The notes below the pieces were generated by a model that made no database searches, was not told the origin of the DNA, and was given only the letters and a program-made list of their open reading frames with translations. Shown piece after piece: positions 1-8,111 of a stretch of 39,782 nt of DNA (position 1 is its first letter; every line of letters starts with the position of its first letter). The position numbers and the translations under genes are program-made. Origin of the DNA: an uncultured Pseudorhodobacter sp. (GTDB lineage: Bacteria; Pseudomonadota; Alphaproteobacteria; Rhodobacterales; Rhodobacteraceae). The stretch is from positions 1-39,782 of the forward strand of contig CAJXWJ010000031.1 of assembly GCA_913062925.1 (NCBI GenBank). The letters are read 5' to 3'.

Positions 1-46
1 TTCGGTAAGGCGGTGTTTAGGCAAACTCAACAGAACCCGCAATAGC

Positions 47-72
47 AAAAAACGCTTCTGTCGCGCTTTTTT
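47..72. terminator. Bidirectional Rho-independent terminator candidate
   Basis: An A-run (47-52) followed by CGC, a 7-nt loop, GCG, one extra C and a T-run (67-72) can fold into an A/U-flanked hairpin in either direction. It would end a plus-strand gene stopping at 45 and also the minus-strand multicopper oxidase transcript. The GC core is only three pairs, so it is modest. Confidence 0.45.
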
Positions 73-231
73 CACATTGGCTTGGATTTCCCTTAGATTC
101 CGCGTTTTCCAATGCTTGCCAGAGTGGATTTTTCCAAGCGACCCAGCCCTTGGGTCGGCTTTTGACGGGAGAATCGCGGCTTGAAGGGGCATTTGCAGCG
201 CCAAAGTGATTCCTTGCACCGCTGTAAGGCG

Positions 232-263
232 CTGGCGGGGCCAGAATCGACCGACCCCGCCAG
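232..263 (-). terminator. Stem-loop 3' of multicopper oxidase
   Basis: CTGGCGGGG (232-240) and CCCCGCCAG (255-263) form a perfect 9-bp inverted repeat with a 14-nt loop, starting 12 nt past the oxidase stop. No U-tract follows on the minus strand, so it may act as a 3'-end stabiliser or a factor-dependent terminator rather than a classic intrinsic one. Confidence 0.45.
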
Positions 264-275
264 TGCGCATCAGAT

Positions 276-1763
276 CTAGCTGGCCTGAACGGCAAACTCG
301 GTCATCATGCCGGTCGCAAGATGCGGCATGTGGTGGCAATGCAGCATCCAGCGCGCAGCCTCACCGGCATCAATCGCAATCGTCACCTGCGACATCGGCG
401 GGACATAGACGGTATCGCGTACGGCACCAGCAAAGCGGGTGCCGTTGATCTGCACCACTTGAAAGGCGTGGCCGTGCAAATGCATCGGATGCCCCATCAT
501 CGACATATTGTGGAACATCAGTTCCACACGGTCGCCAGTTTTGGCGGTAATGGGCTGATGGCTGCCCCAGGTCTGACCGTTGATCGTCCAGACATAGGGC
601 GCCATGCTTCCGGCCAGCATCACCATCTCGGCCTTGGCAGCGGCGCGGTCTGGCAAGGGCACCAACGCGCGCAGCTGGCTTTCCTGCGCCAGATCCAGAT
701 CGAAGGCAGGCGAGGCAACGGCCGCAAGATCGTCCAGCCGCAGAACTGCCGCCCCTGCGGTGGCAAGGATCAGGCCGGTCTGTTCGCGCGCACCTTCGCG
801 CAGCGCCAAGATCGGAAAGGCGCCCTGCCCCGCGGGCAGATCCAGCACAATATCCAACCGCTGCGCCATCGCGATGCCAAAGCGGCGGCCTTTTATAGGC
901 ACCACATCATGGCCATCCACCGCCACCAAAGCCGCTTCGACCCCACCGGTGTCGATCCAATAGGTCGTGGCCGCCGAGGCATTGACGATGCGCAGCCGCA
1001 CCCGCCCGCCAATATCGACCTTAACCACCTGCGGATCGGCCAAGGTGCGGTCATTGGTCAGATAGGCGTCAAAGTTAAAGTCGTTCAGGTCCATCGCCAT
1101 CCCGGGCATCGCCATTCCCGGCATAGCCATGCCATCATGCCCCATCGCCGACATATCCATGCCGCCCATATCGCCGCCGTGGCTCATGCCAGACATATCA
1201 TGCCCCATCCCAGCCATCGACGCGCCGCCAGTGATCTGCGCCAGCACCTCTTCGGGTGTCAGGAACGAGAAGTCGTGCAGGAACATCACCACCTCTTGGC
1301 GATCCTCAGCCAGATCCTTGGCACTGCGCACGATCAAAGGGGCTGCCAGCAACTGCATCTCTTGGGTCGGGATATGGCTGTGCATCCAATGTGTGCCGGG
1401 CTGGGGGGCAAAATCATAATTCCGCGTCTCGGCGGGCTTTAGCTTGGCCATTGGCATGTCCGGCACGCCGTCTTGGGCATTGGGCGGAATTTGCCCGTGC
1501 CAATGGATCAGGGTTTCGACGTCAAGCGCATTGGTCAGTTGCACCTGAAACCGCTGATCAGGGTCAAGGATCAGCCCCTGCCCGCCCAAGCCATTGCTCA
1601 GCCCGTAAACACTGGCCGCCCGTCCGTTGATATCCAAGCTGCGGGTTCCCGCAACCAAAGACAGGACCGAAGATTGCGCGCGGCCCAGCTGCGGCAGCAA
1701 GCCCAGCGATCCCAGCGCAGCACCTGCGGCCAAAAAGCCGCGTCTTGTGAAAGAAGATGTCAT
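276..1763 (-). CDS. Multicopper oxidase, CueO/CopA-like, Tat-exported
   Basis: Periplasmic laccase-type oxidase of 495 aa that probably oxidises Cu(I) and aids copper tolerance. The start at 1763 is preferred over an in-frame codon at 1799 because GGAG lies 5 nt upstream and the protein then opens with a Tat signal (TRRGF, hydrophobic stretch, cleavage near GRAQ). All four copper-ligand blocks are present: HWHG (87-90), HWMHSH (125-130), HPMHLHGH (425-432) and LHCHHMPH (474-481), the last followed by MM, giving the type-1 axial Met. A Met/His-rich insert at about residues 183-226, with repeated MAMPG units, resembles the Cu(I)-binding segment of CueO and PcoA-type oxidases. The gene lies downstream of a small exported protein on the same strand. 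Family assignment is secure; copper as physiological substrate is inferred from the Met-rich insert. Confidence 0.93.
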   Translation of the reverse strand: MTSSFTRRGFLAAGAALGSLGLLPQLGRAQSSVLSLVAGTRSLDINGRAASVYGLSNGLGGQGLILDPDQRFQVQLTNALDVETLIHWHGQIPPNAQDGVPDMPMAKLKPAETRNYDFAPQPGTHWMHSHIPTQEMQLLAAPLIVRSAKDLAEDRQEVVMFLHDFSFLTPEEVLAQITGGASMAGMGHDMSGMSHGGDMGGMDMSAMGHDGMAMPGMAMPGMAMDLNDFNFDAYLTNDRTLADPQVVKVDIGGRVRLRIVNASAATTYWIDTGGVEAALVAVDGHDVVPIKGRRFGIAMAQRLDIVLDLPAGQGAFPILALREGAREQTGLILATAGAAVLRLDDLAAVASPAFDLDLAQESQLRALVPLPDRAAAKAEMVMLAGSMAPYVWTINGQTWGSHQPITAKTGDRVELMFHNMSMMGHPMHLHGHAFQVVQINGTRFAGAVRDTVYVPPMSQVTIAIDAGEAARWMLHCHHMPHLATGMMTEFAVQAS

Positions 1764-1798
1764 GATAGCTCCGATTGGCCCCAAAGGGGGGCCTTGCA

Positions 1799-1822
1799 AG
1801 AAAAGAACGCCGCAAGCGCGGC
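1799..1822 (-). terminator. Hairpin with U-rich tail between the copper-related genes
   Basis: On the minus strand GCCGC-GCTT-GCGGC (1822-1809) is followed by GTTCTTTTCTT. It begins 8 nt past the stop of the 1831-2202 gene and lies upstream of the oxidase start, so it may be a partial terminator that lowers oxidase transcription. A second GC hairpin, GGCCCC/GGGGCC at 1777-1793, lies just before the oxidase ribosome-binding site. Confidence 0.45.
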
Positions 1823-1830
1823 AGGGGTTT

Positions 1831-2202
1831 TCAGGCGATCAGAGCAGATTGGGGCGGGCGCAGCGCGGCATCAGGGCTTTGGGCTTTGACCGCCCGCTGT
1901 GCCATCGGCAGGAAAGCCACCGCGCCCAGACGCGATTGCTGGGTTGGCAGCACAGGCGCGCCGTCAACAAGCGTGCCCACGCATAAAACATCACAAGCCA
2001 AATGCGCCGCGCCTTTGGCCATCACATCCGCAGCACCCATATGCGCGCTATGATCCATCGCCATCGCCACTTCGGGCGCTGCCACCGCCATCATCGCGTG
2101 CATGCGCTGCGGCGTGCCCACGGCCAAAACCGCAAAAACCGCCAACAACAGCCCCAAAAGGCGAAGCGTGCGGATCAGCGGGGGCAAGGCTACCTGTTTC
2201 AT
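1831..2202 (-). CDS. Small exported protein, possibly copper-associated (DUF2946-like)
   Basis: A 123-aa protein with a basic N-terminus and one hydrophobic segment (about residues 14-30), then a Met/His-rich stretch (MAMDHSAHMG), a Cys-x3-Cys pair (CDVLC) and a C-terminus ending in PPQSALIA. No domain is recognised with certainty. The size, lone membrane or signal segment, metal-type residues and proline-ending tail resemble the DUF2946 proteins often found in copper-resistance loci. The gene is read in the same direction as the adjacent multicopper oxidase, 67 nt apart, so the two are probably one transcript. A periplasmic copper-binding or accessory role is inferred from this context. I cannot exclude a membrane-anchored protein without metal binding. 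Confidence 0.65.
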   Translation of the reverse strand: MKQVALPPLIRTLRLLGLLLAVFAVLAVGTPQRMHAMMAVAAPEVAMAMDHSAHMGAADVMAKGAAHLACDVLCVGTLVDGAPVLPTQQSRLGAVAFLPMAQRAVKAQSPDAALRPPQSALIA

Positions 2203-2221
2203 AGAACTAGCCTAGCGCAGG

Positions 2222-2251
2222 CTTGGCAGGCAGCGCAATATAGATGCCAAG
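2222..2251. promoter_or_regulatory. Inverted repeat upstream of the copper-related pair
   Basis: CTTGGCA (2222-2228) and TGCCAAG (2245-2251) form a perfect 7-bp inverted repeat with a 16-nt spacer, 20-49 nt before the start of the 1831-2202 gene. It could be an operator for the two-gene unit. It does not clearly match the CueR operator pattern I know, so the cognate factor is unknown. Confidence 0.3.
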
Positions 2252-2268
2252 ACTGTGATCCCACAGCC

Positions 2269-2970
2269 TTAGCCCAACAGCTGCAACCGCGCCCTCATCG
2301 GCAGATGATCCGAGGCGCTGCGCGCCAAGGCGCTGTCATGCGGTGCAAGATCCAGCAGACGGCCCCTGTCACAACTGAATATCCGGTCATAGCGCAGCAG
2401 CGGAAAGCGTGCCGGAAAGCTTGGCAGCGGGGTCAGGATCGACACCCGCGACGAGAGCGTGCGAAACATCGCAGCATCGCGCGCCCATTCGTTCAGATCG
2501 CCCATCAGCAACAGCGGCCGCTCGGGCAACTGCGCCAGTGCTGCAACAATCGCGCGGGCTTGGGCGCTGCGCGAGCTGGGCAGCAGGCCAAGATGCGTGT
2601 TCACCACCCGCAAGGCTTGGCCGTTGATCTGAAGGTCGGTGACCATCGCCCCCCGCGGCTCGAACCCCGGTAAGATCAGCTTATGCACCTGCTGCACCAA
2701 GGCCTTGCGCACCAGCAACAGATTGCCATGCCAGCCATGCGCGGGGCCGGTTTGATCCAGCGGCACCGCAACCAGATCAAGATCGCGCTGCAAGGCGTCT
2801 AAATCCAACAGGCCCTTGCGGGTGCCAAAGCGGGTGTCCACCTCTTGCAGCGCCAGAATATCGGCACCGATTTCGGCAATCACCGCCGCGGTGCGGCCAA
2901 GATCGCGGCGGCGGTCGCGGCCCACACCTTTGTGGATATTATATGAGGCGACAGTGATCTCGGGGGGCAT
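2269..2970 (-). CDS. Endonuclease/exonuclease/phosphatase (EEP) family protein, YbhP-like
   Basis: A 233-aa cytoplasmic-type hydrolase of the EEP superfamily (DNase I, sphingomyelinase and inositol-phosphatase fold). The motifs appear in order: SYNIHKG with the metal-site Asn (about residue 10), LQEVD with the catalytic Glu (42), NTHLG (about 123), GDLNEW with the Asp/Asn pair (about 155) and SDHLPM with the terminal Asp-His pair (about 221). No signal peptide is visible. Its ATG follows directly on the TAG of the upstream cardiolipin-synthase-like gene with no base between, implying translational coupling. In E. coli an EEP protein (YbhP) is encoded beside cardiolipin synthase ClsB, so a phospholipid-related role is plausible. 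The substrate cannot be read from the sequence. Confidence 0.85.
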   Translation of the reverse strand: MPPEITVASYNIHKGVGRDRRRDLGRTAAVIAEIGADILALQEVDTRFGTRKGLLDLDALQRDLDLVAVPLDQTGPAHGWHGNLLLVRKALVQQVHKLILPGFEPRGAMVTDLQINGQALRVVNTHLGLLPSSRSAQARAIVAALAQLPERPLLLMGDLNEWARDAAMFRTLSSRVSILTPLPSFPARFPLLRYDRIFSCDRGRLLDLAPHDSALARSASDHLPMRARLQLLG

Positions 2971-4554
2971 CTACAGCAACCACTGAATAGGCAGCAGCCC
3001 AAGCGCGCCGATCAGCCAGCGCAGCGGCAGCGTGGTGTTGGGTTCTGCGTCAAACACTTGTGCCGCGCCATCCCTGTCTTGCCCGGTCCAGAGCATCGCC
3101 TGATCTGGGCCAAGGCTGAGGCGATAGGCCTGCGCGGGCAGTATCTGGTCCAGCCAATCCGACAGGCTGTTGGCAATGCGGGGGCTGTCGATCAGCAGGC
3201 CCATCTCGGTGTTCAGCCGCCGCGACCGCGGGTCAAAGTTCAGCGAACCGATAAAGCTGCGGCTGCGGTCAATGGTAAAGCCCTTGGCATGCAGCGCAGC
3301 TTTTGACAGATCAAACAGCTCGACCTCGCGCAGCGATTGACGCGCCTCGCCCTCGCTTTTCAGCTCGTAAACCTCGACCCCGCCCGCCAACAGGTCGCGC
3401 CGATAGGGCGCATAGGCGCTGTGCACGATGGCGACATCGGTGGCCTCTAGCGCATTGGTCAGCACCCGCACCCGCACACCCTGCGCGGCATAGCCCGCCA
3501 GTTGCGCCGTCGCCGAAGCACCGGGAATGAAATAGGCCGAGATCAGATCCAGACTGCTTTGCGGCGTGCCAATCTCGGCAAACAGCCGCCGGATCATCAG
3601 ATCGCTGTCCTGATCGCCGCCCAGCACCTTTTCGGGCGCGTCGCTGAACAGCTGCACCGGCACCCAATCCATCGGCAGGGTCATCGCCATCAAGGCATCC
3701 GAGAAGGCCGAGCTGTGCACATATTCGGCATAGCGCCGCCCCGCAGGCGTGTCGCGCAGCGCAGCATCGCGCGCCTGCAACAGGGTTTCAGACCCGGCTT
3801 GCGGCGTGATCAAAGCGCTGGCCGCAAAGGCCGCAGGACTGGACCAATAGCGCGAAAAGTCAGCGCTCACATCCTTGGCGGCCGGACCAACCGCCAAGAC
3901 ATCAAGGTCAACATAGCTTAGCGGGCTTCCGGTCTCGAAATAGATATCGCCAATGTTGCGCCCGCCAACGATTGTAACGCTGCCATCAACGGTGAAGGAT
4001 TTGTTGTGCATCCGCCGGTTCAGCCGAAAGAAATCAAACAGATAATTCAGCTGCCGGTATCTGCGCAAGGTAAAGGGGTTAAACAGGCGCACCTCGGCTG
4101 TGGGCAGAGCGTCAAGTGCTGCAAGCTCTTGATCCAGCGCGGTGGTGCCGTTGTCATCCACCAACAGCCGCACCTTAACGCCGCGCTGCGCCGCCGCTTG
4201 CAATTCGCTTAGCAGCCGCAATCCGGTCAGATCGTCGTTCCAGATGTAATATTGCGCGTCGATCGACACGGTCGCAGCGCGGGCCAGATGAATGCGCGCG
4301 GCAAAAGCATCCGCGCCGTTTTGCAAGGTCACCACCCCCGACAGCCCCGGATGCAAGGCGATGTGCGGCGCAAGCCGCGTCGCCAGATCGCTGCTCAGGC
4401 TGACCAAATCCGCTGCTTCAGCCGGCCCCGCCTGATCGGGCAGCGGAAACGAGGCCCGCATCGCCAGCAAAAACACCGCAACACCGCCCGCAAGCACGCC
4501 AATGCCCTGCGCGGCTTTGCGCAGACTTTGGGCCATTCTGCCGCGCTGCTTCAT
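2971..4554 (-). CDS. Cardiolipin synthase ClsC-like, phospholipase D family
   Basis: A 527-aa membrane-anchored enzyme expected to form cardiolipin by transphosphatidylation. The start at 4554 is chosen over 4656 because AAGGCGA lies just upstream and the N-terminal membrane segment (about residues 16-32) then sits in the normal place. Two PLD HKD motifs are intact: HNKSFTVD at 183-190 and HAKGFTID at 422-429, followed by GGRNIGD and GSLNFDPRS. The stretch LRRYRQLNYLFDFFRLNRRM before the first motif and the C-terminal LLPIQWLL are features I recall from E. coli ClsC. The gene is first in a two-gene unit with the EEP protein. ClsC of E. coli uses phosphatidylethanolamine as co-substrate; whether that holds here is inference. 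Confidence 0.85.
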   Translation of the reverse strand: MKQRGRMAQSLRKAAQGIGVLAGGVAVFLLAMRASFPLPDQAGPAEAADLVSLSSDLATRLAPHIALHPGLSGVVTLQNGADAFAARIHLARAATVSIDAQYYIWNDDLTGLRLLSELQAAAQRGVKVRLLVDDNGTTALDQELAALDALPTAEVRLFNPFTLRRYRQLNYLFDFFRLNRRMHNKSFTVDGSVTIVGGRNIGDIYFETGSPLSYVDLDVLAVGPAAKDVSADFSRYWSSPAAFAASALITPQAGSETLLQARDAALRDTPAGRRYAEYVHSSAFSDALMAMTLPMDWVPVQLFSDAPEKVLGGDQDSDLMIRRLFAEIGTPQSSLDLISAYFIPGASATAQLAGYAAQGVRVRVLTNALEATDVAIVHSAYAPYRRDLLAGGVEVYELKSEGEARQSLREVELFDLSKAALHAKGFTIDRSRSFIGSLNFDPRSRRLNTEMGLLIDSPRIANSLSDWLDQILPAQAYRLSLGPDQAMLWTGQDRDGAAQVFDAEPNTTLPLRWLIGALGLLPIQWLL

Positions 4555-4706
4555 GCATTCGCCTTTATCATCGCCACACCTGCCCACATCCTGCCCGCAA
4601 ACTGGCGTGCGCGCCTTGATCTGAATCACCCCCGCCTGAAAATCGCCCACTGGCAAAGCCCGCGCGGGGCGGGCATGATGGCGCAGGTTTAGCGCAGGGG
4701 GGCAAG

Positions 4707-5585
4707 TTGGAGCATAAATGGCTCGAGGATTTTCTGATCCTTGCCGAGACCCGCAGCTTTTCGCGCGCGGCAGAGCTGCGCCATGTCACGCAATCGGCGT
4801 TTTCGCGCCGCATCCAAGCGCTGGAGCTCTGGCTTGGCGCGCCGCTTTTGGACCGATCAAGCTATCCGGTGGCGCTGACGCCCGAGGGGCGGCATTTTCG
4901 CGAAACCGCCGAAGAGGTGGTGCGCCTGCTGAACGCCCAGCGCCACGGCCCCGACAGCAAACCGCTGCCCGTGATCACCACTGCCGCCCTGCACACGCTG
5001 TCGATCACCTTCTTTCCGCACTGGCTGGCAGGCATTCGCGACCGCATCGGCCCCTGCACCAGCAAGGTGATGTCAGATAACTTTCTGATCTGCATCCAGA
5101 CCCTGATCGAGGGTGGCTATGATTTTCTGATGACCTATGCCCATCCCAGCGTGCCGATCCCGCTGGACCCTGCCCGCTTTGTGCATCTGGTGATCGGGCA
5201 AGACAGCCTGCTGCCGGTCTCGGTGCCCAATCTGAAAGCGCCCCTGTTGGACGGCCGCCTGCCGCTGCTGCAATATTCGCGCGGCTCTTTTCTGGGCCTG
5301 ATCACCGCGCAGGCGCAGCGGCAAGAGGGCGCGCCTGCGACCTATCTTGCCCATACCAACGAAAACTCGATGGCCGAGGCGCTGAAATATATGGTGCTGG
5401 CGGGGCATGGCATGGCCTGGTTGCCGCGCAGTCTGATTGTGGACGAAGTCGCCAGCGGCCGGCTGATCGTGGTTGGGCCAGAGTTGCAGATGGAAATCCG
5501 GCTTTACCGCAGCGCCGAGCGCAGCCGCCGGTTTCTGGATCAGGTCTGGCAGGCGGCGGCGCAAGGTTATGCAAAGCCCGCATAA
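4707..5585 (+). CDS. LysR-family regulator, HypT/YjiE-like
   Basis: A 292-aa LysR-type regulator. The start is a TTG at 4707 (TTG GAG CAT AAA), with a GGGGGG ribosome-binding stretch at 4697-4702; no ATG sits in a sensible position. The N-terminal winged helix-turn-helix (residues 3-60: WLEDFLILAETRSFSRAAEL, then TQSAFSRRIQALE) and a C-terminal effector domain are intact. Two stretches, LPLLQYSRGSFLG and GHGMAWLP, match the E. coli HypT (YjiE) branch as I remember it. The gene ends 73 nt before aspartate ammonia-lyase on the same strand, so control of aspartate or fumarate metabolism is likelier than hypochlorite sensing. The HypT-like clade is fairly sure; the function is inferred. Confidence 0.85.
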   Translation: MEHKWLEDFLILAETRSFSRAAELRHVTQSAFSRRIQALELWLGAPLLDRSSYPVALTPEGRHFRETAEEVVRLLNAQRHGPDSKPLPVITTAALHTLSITFFPHWLAGIRDRIGPCTSKVMSDNFLICIQTLIEGGYDFLMTYAHPSVPIPLDPARFVHLVIGQDSLLPVSVPNLKAPLLDGRLPLLQYSRGSFLGLITAQAQRQEGAPATYLAHTNENSMAEALKYMVLAGHGMAWLPRSLIVDEVASGRLIVVGPELQMEIRLYRSAERSRRFLDQVWQAAAQGYAKPA

Positions 5586-5658
5586 CCCAGACCCAAGCGG
5601 CATTGGACGAAAGCCCAAATCAGGCGCAAACCCGCGGCAACCCTGAATGGAGGCCGCT

Positions 5659-7071
5659 ATGACCACGACCCGTCTTGAACATGATCTGCTGGGCGACCGC
5701 GAAGTGCCCCATGACGCCTATTGGGGCGTGCATACCCTGCGCGCGGTCGAGAATTTTCCCATCACCGGCCAGCGCATCTGCGACGCCCCCGATCTGATCC
5801 GCGCGCTGGCCTGCATCAAACAGGCCGCCGCCGCCGCCAATCATCAGCTTGGCCTGCTGGATGCGCCGCGCGCGGAAGCGATCATCGCCGCCTGTATCGA
5901 AATTCGCAACGGCGCGCTGCATGACCAATTTGTCGTCGATCTGATCCAAGGCGGCGCTGGCACCTCGACCAATATGAACGCCAATGAGGTGATCGCCAAT
6001 CGCGCGCTTGAACTGATGGGCCGCCAGCGCGGCGATTACCGCGCGCTGCACCCCAATGAACATGTGAATATGGGGCAATCAACCAATGATGTTTATCCCA
6101 CCGCTCTGAAAATCGCGTCGTGGTTTGGCGTCAATCGCCTGATCGCCGCCATGGCCACCCTGCGCGGGGCTTTTGCCGATAAGGCGGCAGAGTTTGCCGA
6201 TATCCTGAAAATGGGCCGCACCCAGATGCAAGACGCGGTGCCAATGACGCTGGGCCAAGAGTTTGGCACCTATGCGCTGATGCTGTCGGAAGACGAAACG
6301 CGGCTCTCCGAGGCTGCGATCTTGATTTGCGAGATCAACATGGGCGCCACCGCGATTGGCACCGGCATCACCTCTCACCCCGCCTATGCCGCCTTGGTGC
6401 GCGAAAAGCTGGCCGATATTGCAGGCGTTCCGGTCGTCACCGCGATTGATCTGATCGAGGCCACGCAGGATTGCGGCGCATTTGTGCAGCTTTCGGGCGT
6501 GTTGAAACGGGTGGCTGTCAAGCTCTCGAAGATCTGCAACGATCTGCGCCTGCTGTCCTCTGGCCCGCGCGCAGGCTTTAACGAGATCAACCTGCCTGCC
6601 CGCCAAGCCGGGTCGTCAATCATGCCGGGCAAGGTCAATCCGGTGATCCCCGAGGTCGTCAACCAAGTGGCCTTTGAAGTCATCGGCAATGATGTCACGA
6701 TCTCCTTTGCCGCTGAAGGCGGGCAATTGCAGCTGAACGCCTTTGAGCCGGTGATCTTTTACAGCATGAACCGCTCGCTGTCGCATCTGACCGCCGCCTG
6801 CCTGACGCTTGAGGCGAACTGCATTCGCGGCATCACCGCCAATCGCGATGTGCTGCGCGGCTATGTGGAAAATTCGATCGGCATCGTCACGGCGCTGAAC
6901 CCCTATATCGGCTATAGCAATGCCACCGAAATCGCGATGGAGGCGCATCGCAGCGGCCGTGGCGTCTATGAATTGGTGCTGGAAAAGGGGCTGTTGTCAA
7001 AAGAACGGCTGGATATGCTGCTGCGCCCTGAAATGCTGACCCGCCCGCAGGCCTTGGATCTGCTGCCCTAA
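5659..7071 (+). CDS. aspA: Aspartate ammonia-lyase
   Basis: Cytoplasmic lyase of 470 aa converting L-aspartate to fumarate and ammonia. The start at 5659 is preferred over an in-frame ATG at 5647 because TGGAGG lies 5 nt before it. Fumarase/aspartase superfamily signatures are present: GTSTNMNANEV near residue 100, NMGQSTND near 137, GRTQMQDAVP near 186, and the catalytic-loop motif GSSIMPGKVNP near 317. The N-terminus TRLEHDLLGDREVP and the word TQDCGAFVQ point to aspartase rather than fumarase. The length fits the family (about 468-478 aa). It follows the HypT-like regulator. Its stop codon overlaps the stop of the convergent binding-protein gene by 4 nt, so no terminator separates them. 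Confidence 0.93.
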   Translation: MTTTRLEHDLLGDREVPHDAYWGVHTLRAVENFPITGQRICDAPDLIRALACIKQAAAAANHQLGLLDAPRAEAIIAACIEIRNGALHDQFVVDLIQGGAGTSTNMNANEVIANRALELMGRQRGDYRALHPNEHVNMGQSTNDVYPTALKIASWFGVNRLIAAMATLRGAFADKAAEFADILKMGRTQMQDAVPMTLGQEFGTYALMLSEDETRLSEAAILICEINMGATAIGTGITSHPAYAALVREKLADIAGVPVVTAIDLIEATQDCGAFVQLSGVLKRVAVKLSKICNDLRLLSSGPRAGFNEINLPARQAGSSIMPGKVNPVIPEVVNQVAFEVIGNDVTISFAAEGGQLQLNAFEPVIFYSMNRSLSHLTAACLTLEANCIRGITANRDVLRGYVENSIGIVTALNPYIGYSNATEIAMEAHRSGRGVYELVLEKGLLSKERLDMLLRPEMLTRPQALDLLP

Positions 7072-8111
7072 GGCTGATCCATCGCGGCGCGCCATTCCTC
7101 TAAAAAGCGCTGCCGCGTCAGCTGATCCAACTGCGCAAGCAAGCCCGGATCCAGCCGGATCGGGCTGAGGTGGGGTTTGGCCACAAAGGCCTCGGCCTCG
7201 ATTGCAGGCAGGCCCGCCGCGCCTGCGATCAGCGTCTGGCCTTCGGGCGACAACAAATAGGCGACAAAGCCCGCCGCAAGGTCTGGGCTTGGCGCCGATT
7301 TCGGCACAAGGGCGGTGCGCAGCAAGGTCAGGGTGAAATCTTCCAGCTCGATCACCTGAAACCCCTGCCCTGCCGCGCCACCAGCCTCGGATTTTGGCGC
7401 GGCATAACTGCCCAGCACATTATAGGCCATCAGCAAATCGCCGCGCCGAATGGCGGCAATCATATCACCCGAACAGCAATAAAGCTTGGCATCCAGCCGC
7501 CCCATCACCTCGGCCAGCCGCCAAAAGGTGTCAGACAACCGCGCATCTTGGGCTGCAAACAAATAGCCCGCCCCCGAAACCGCCGGATCATAGCTGCCAA
7601 CCCTGCCGCGAAAGCGGTCTGGGTGATCGCGCAGCAAGGCAATCAGATCGCGCCTTGTGCGCGGCACCGCCAAGCCCCCCGCCACAGCACTATCGGCCAA
7701 AAGCACGGTCACAGGTTCCTGCGCCACCGCCACCACCAGATTGCGCCAGCGCGTCCAATAGGGCCGCGCCTCGACCAAGGCTTGCGGCAGCGGCTGCACC
7801 AGCCCGTCATTGGCCAATTTCATCTGCAAATCCATTGCCGAGGAAATCACCACATCAAAGGCCCCGCCCGCGCTGACCGCCGCGTAAACCTCTTGGCTAG
7901 AGGCAAGCGTGTAATGCACCCCCAGACTTGGATTGCGCTGCAAGAATTCTTCGATCACCGGCGCCAGCACATCTATATCGGTGGTTGAAAGCACCTCGAT
8001 CACCCGCGCCGGGGCCGCCGCCCCAAAGCTGCGCGAGGCCTCGATCTGAAACGCCTGCACGGGCATTGCCCAAAGGATCAGCCCTGCAAGGGCAGCGACA
8101 GCGTGGCGCAA
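7068..8111 (-). CDS. Periplasmic solute-binding protein, sensory partner of the two-component system (PgtC-like)
   Basis: A 347-aa extracellular binding protein of the iron/thiamine-type (type 2 periplasmic) superfamily, with a signal peptide ending near PVQAF. The start is a TTG at 8111, supported by AAGGAGGT 5 nt upstream and by the hydrophobic leader; it overlaps the histidine-kinase gene by 34 nt. Visible family words include IEVLSTTDIDVLAPVIEEF, GAFDVVISSAMDLQMKLANDG and a Cys-Cys pair in LYCCSGDM. No ABC permease or ATPase lies nearby. It is the last gene of the response-regulator, kinase, binding-protein unit. By analogy with PgtA/PgtB/PgtC, where a periplasmic protein modulates the kinase, a sensory role is more likely than transport. 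The ligand is unknown. Confidence 0.8.
   Translation of the reverse strand: MRHAVAALAGLILWAMPVQAFQIEASRSFGAAAPARVIEVLSTTDIDVLAPVIEEFLQRNPSLGVHYTLASSQEVYAAVSAGGAFDVVISSAMDLQMKLANDGLVQPLPQALVEARPYWTRWRNLVVAVAQEPVTVLLADSAVAGGLAVPRTRRDLIALLRDHPDRFRGRVGSYDPAVSGAGYLFAAQDARLSDTFWRLAEVMGRLDAKLYCCSGDMIAAIRRGDLLMAYNVLGSYAAPKSEAGGAAGQGFQVIELEDFTLTLLRTALVPKSAPSPDLAAGFVAYLLSPEGQTLIAGAAGLPAIEAEAFVAKPHLSPIRLDPGLLAQLDQLTRQRFLEEWRAAMDQP

Larger units (their letters stand above)
1..275. other. Left-edge intergenic region
   Basis: No convincing complete gene lies here. A plus-strand frame entering from the left edge stops at TAG 43-45. It could be the last 14 codons of an upstream gene, because a terminator-like hairpin follows at once, but the peptide is too short to identify. 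The rest holds the hairpin downstream of the multicopper oxidase and nothing else I can name. Confidence 0.4.

Noticed and set aside
17-295. 92-codon minus-strand frame at the left edge
   Set aside because: It overlaps the oxidase 3' end, runs through two hairpins, and has no ribosome-binding site or family resemblance.
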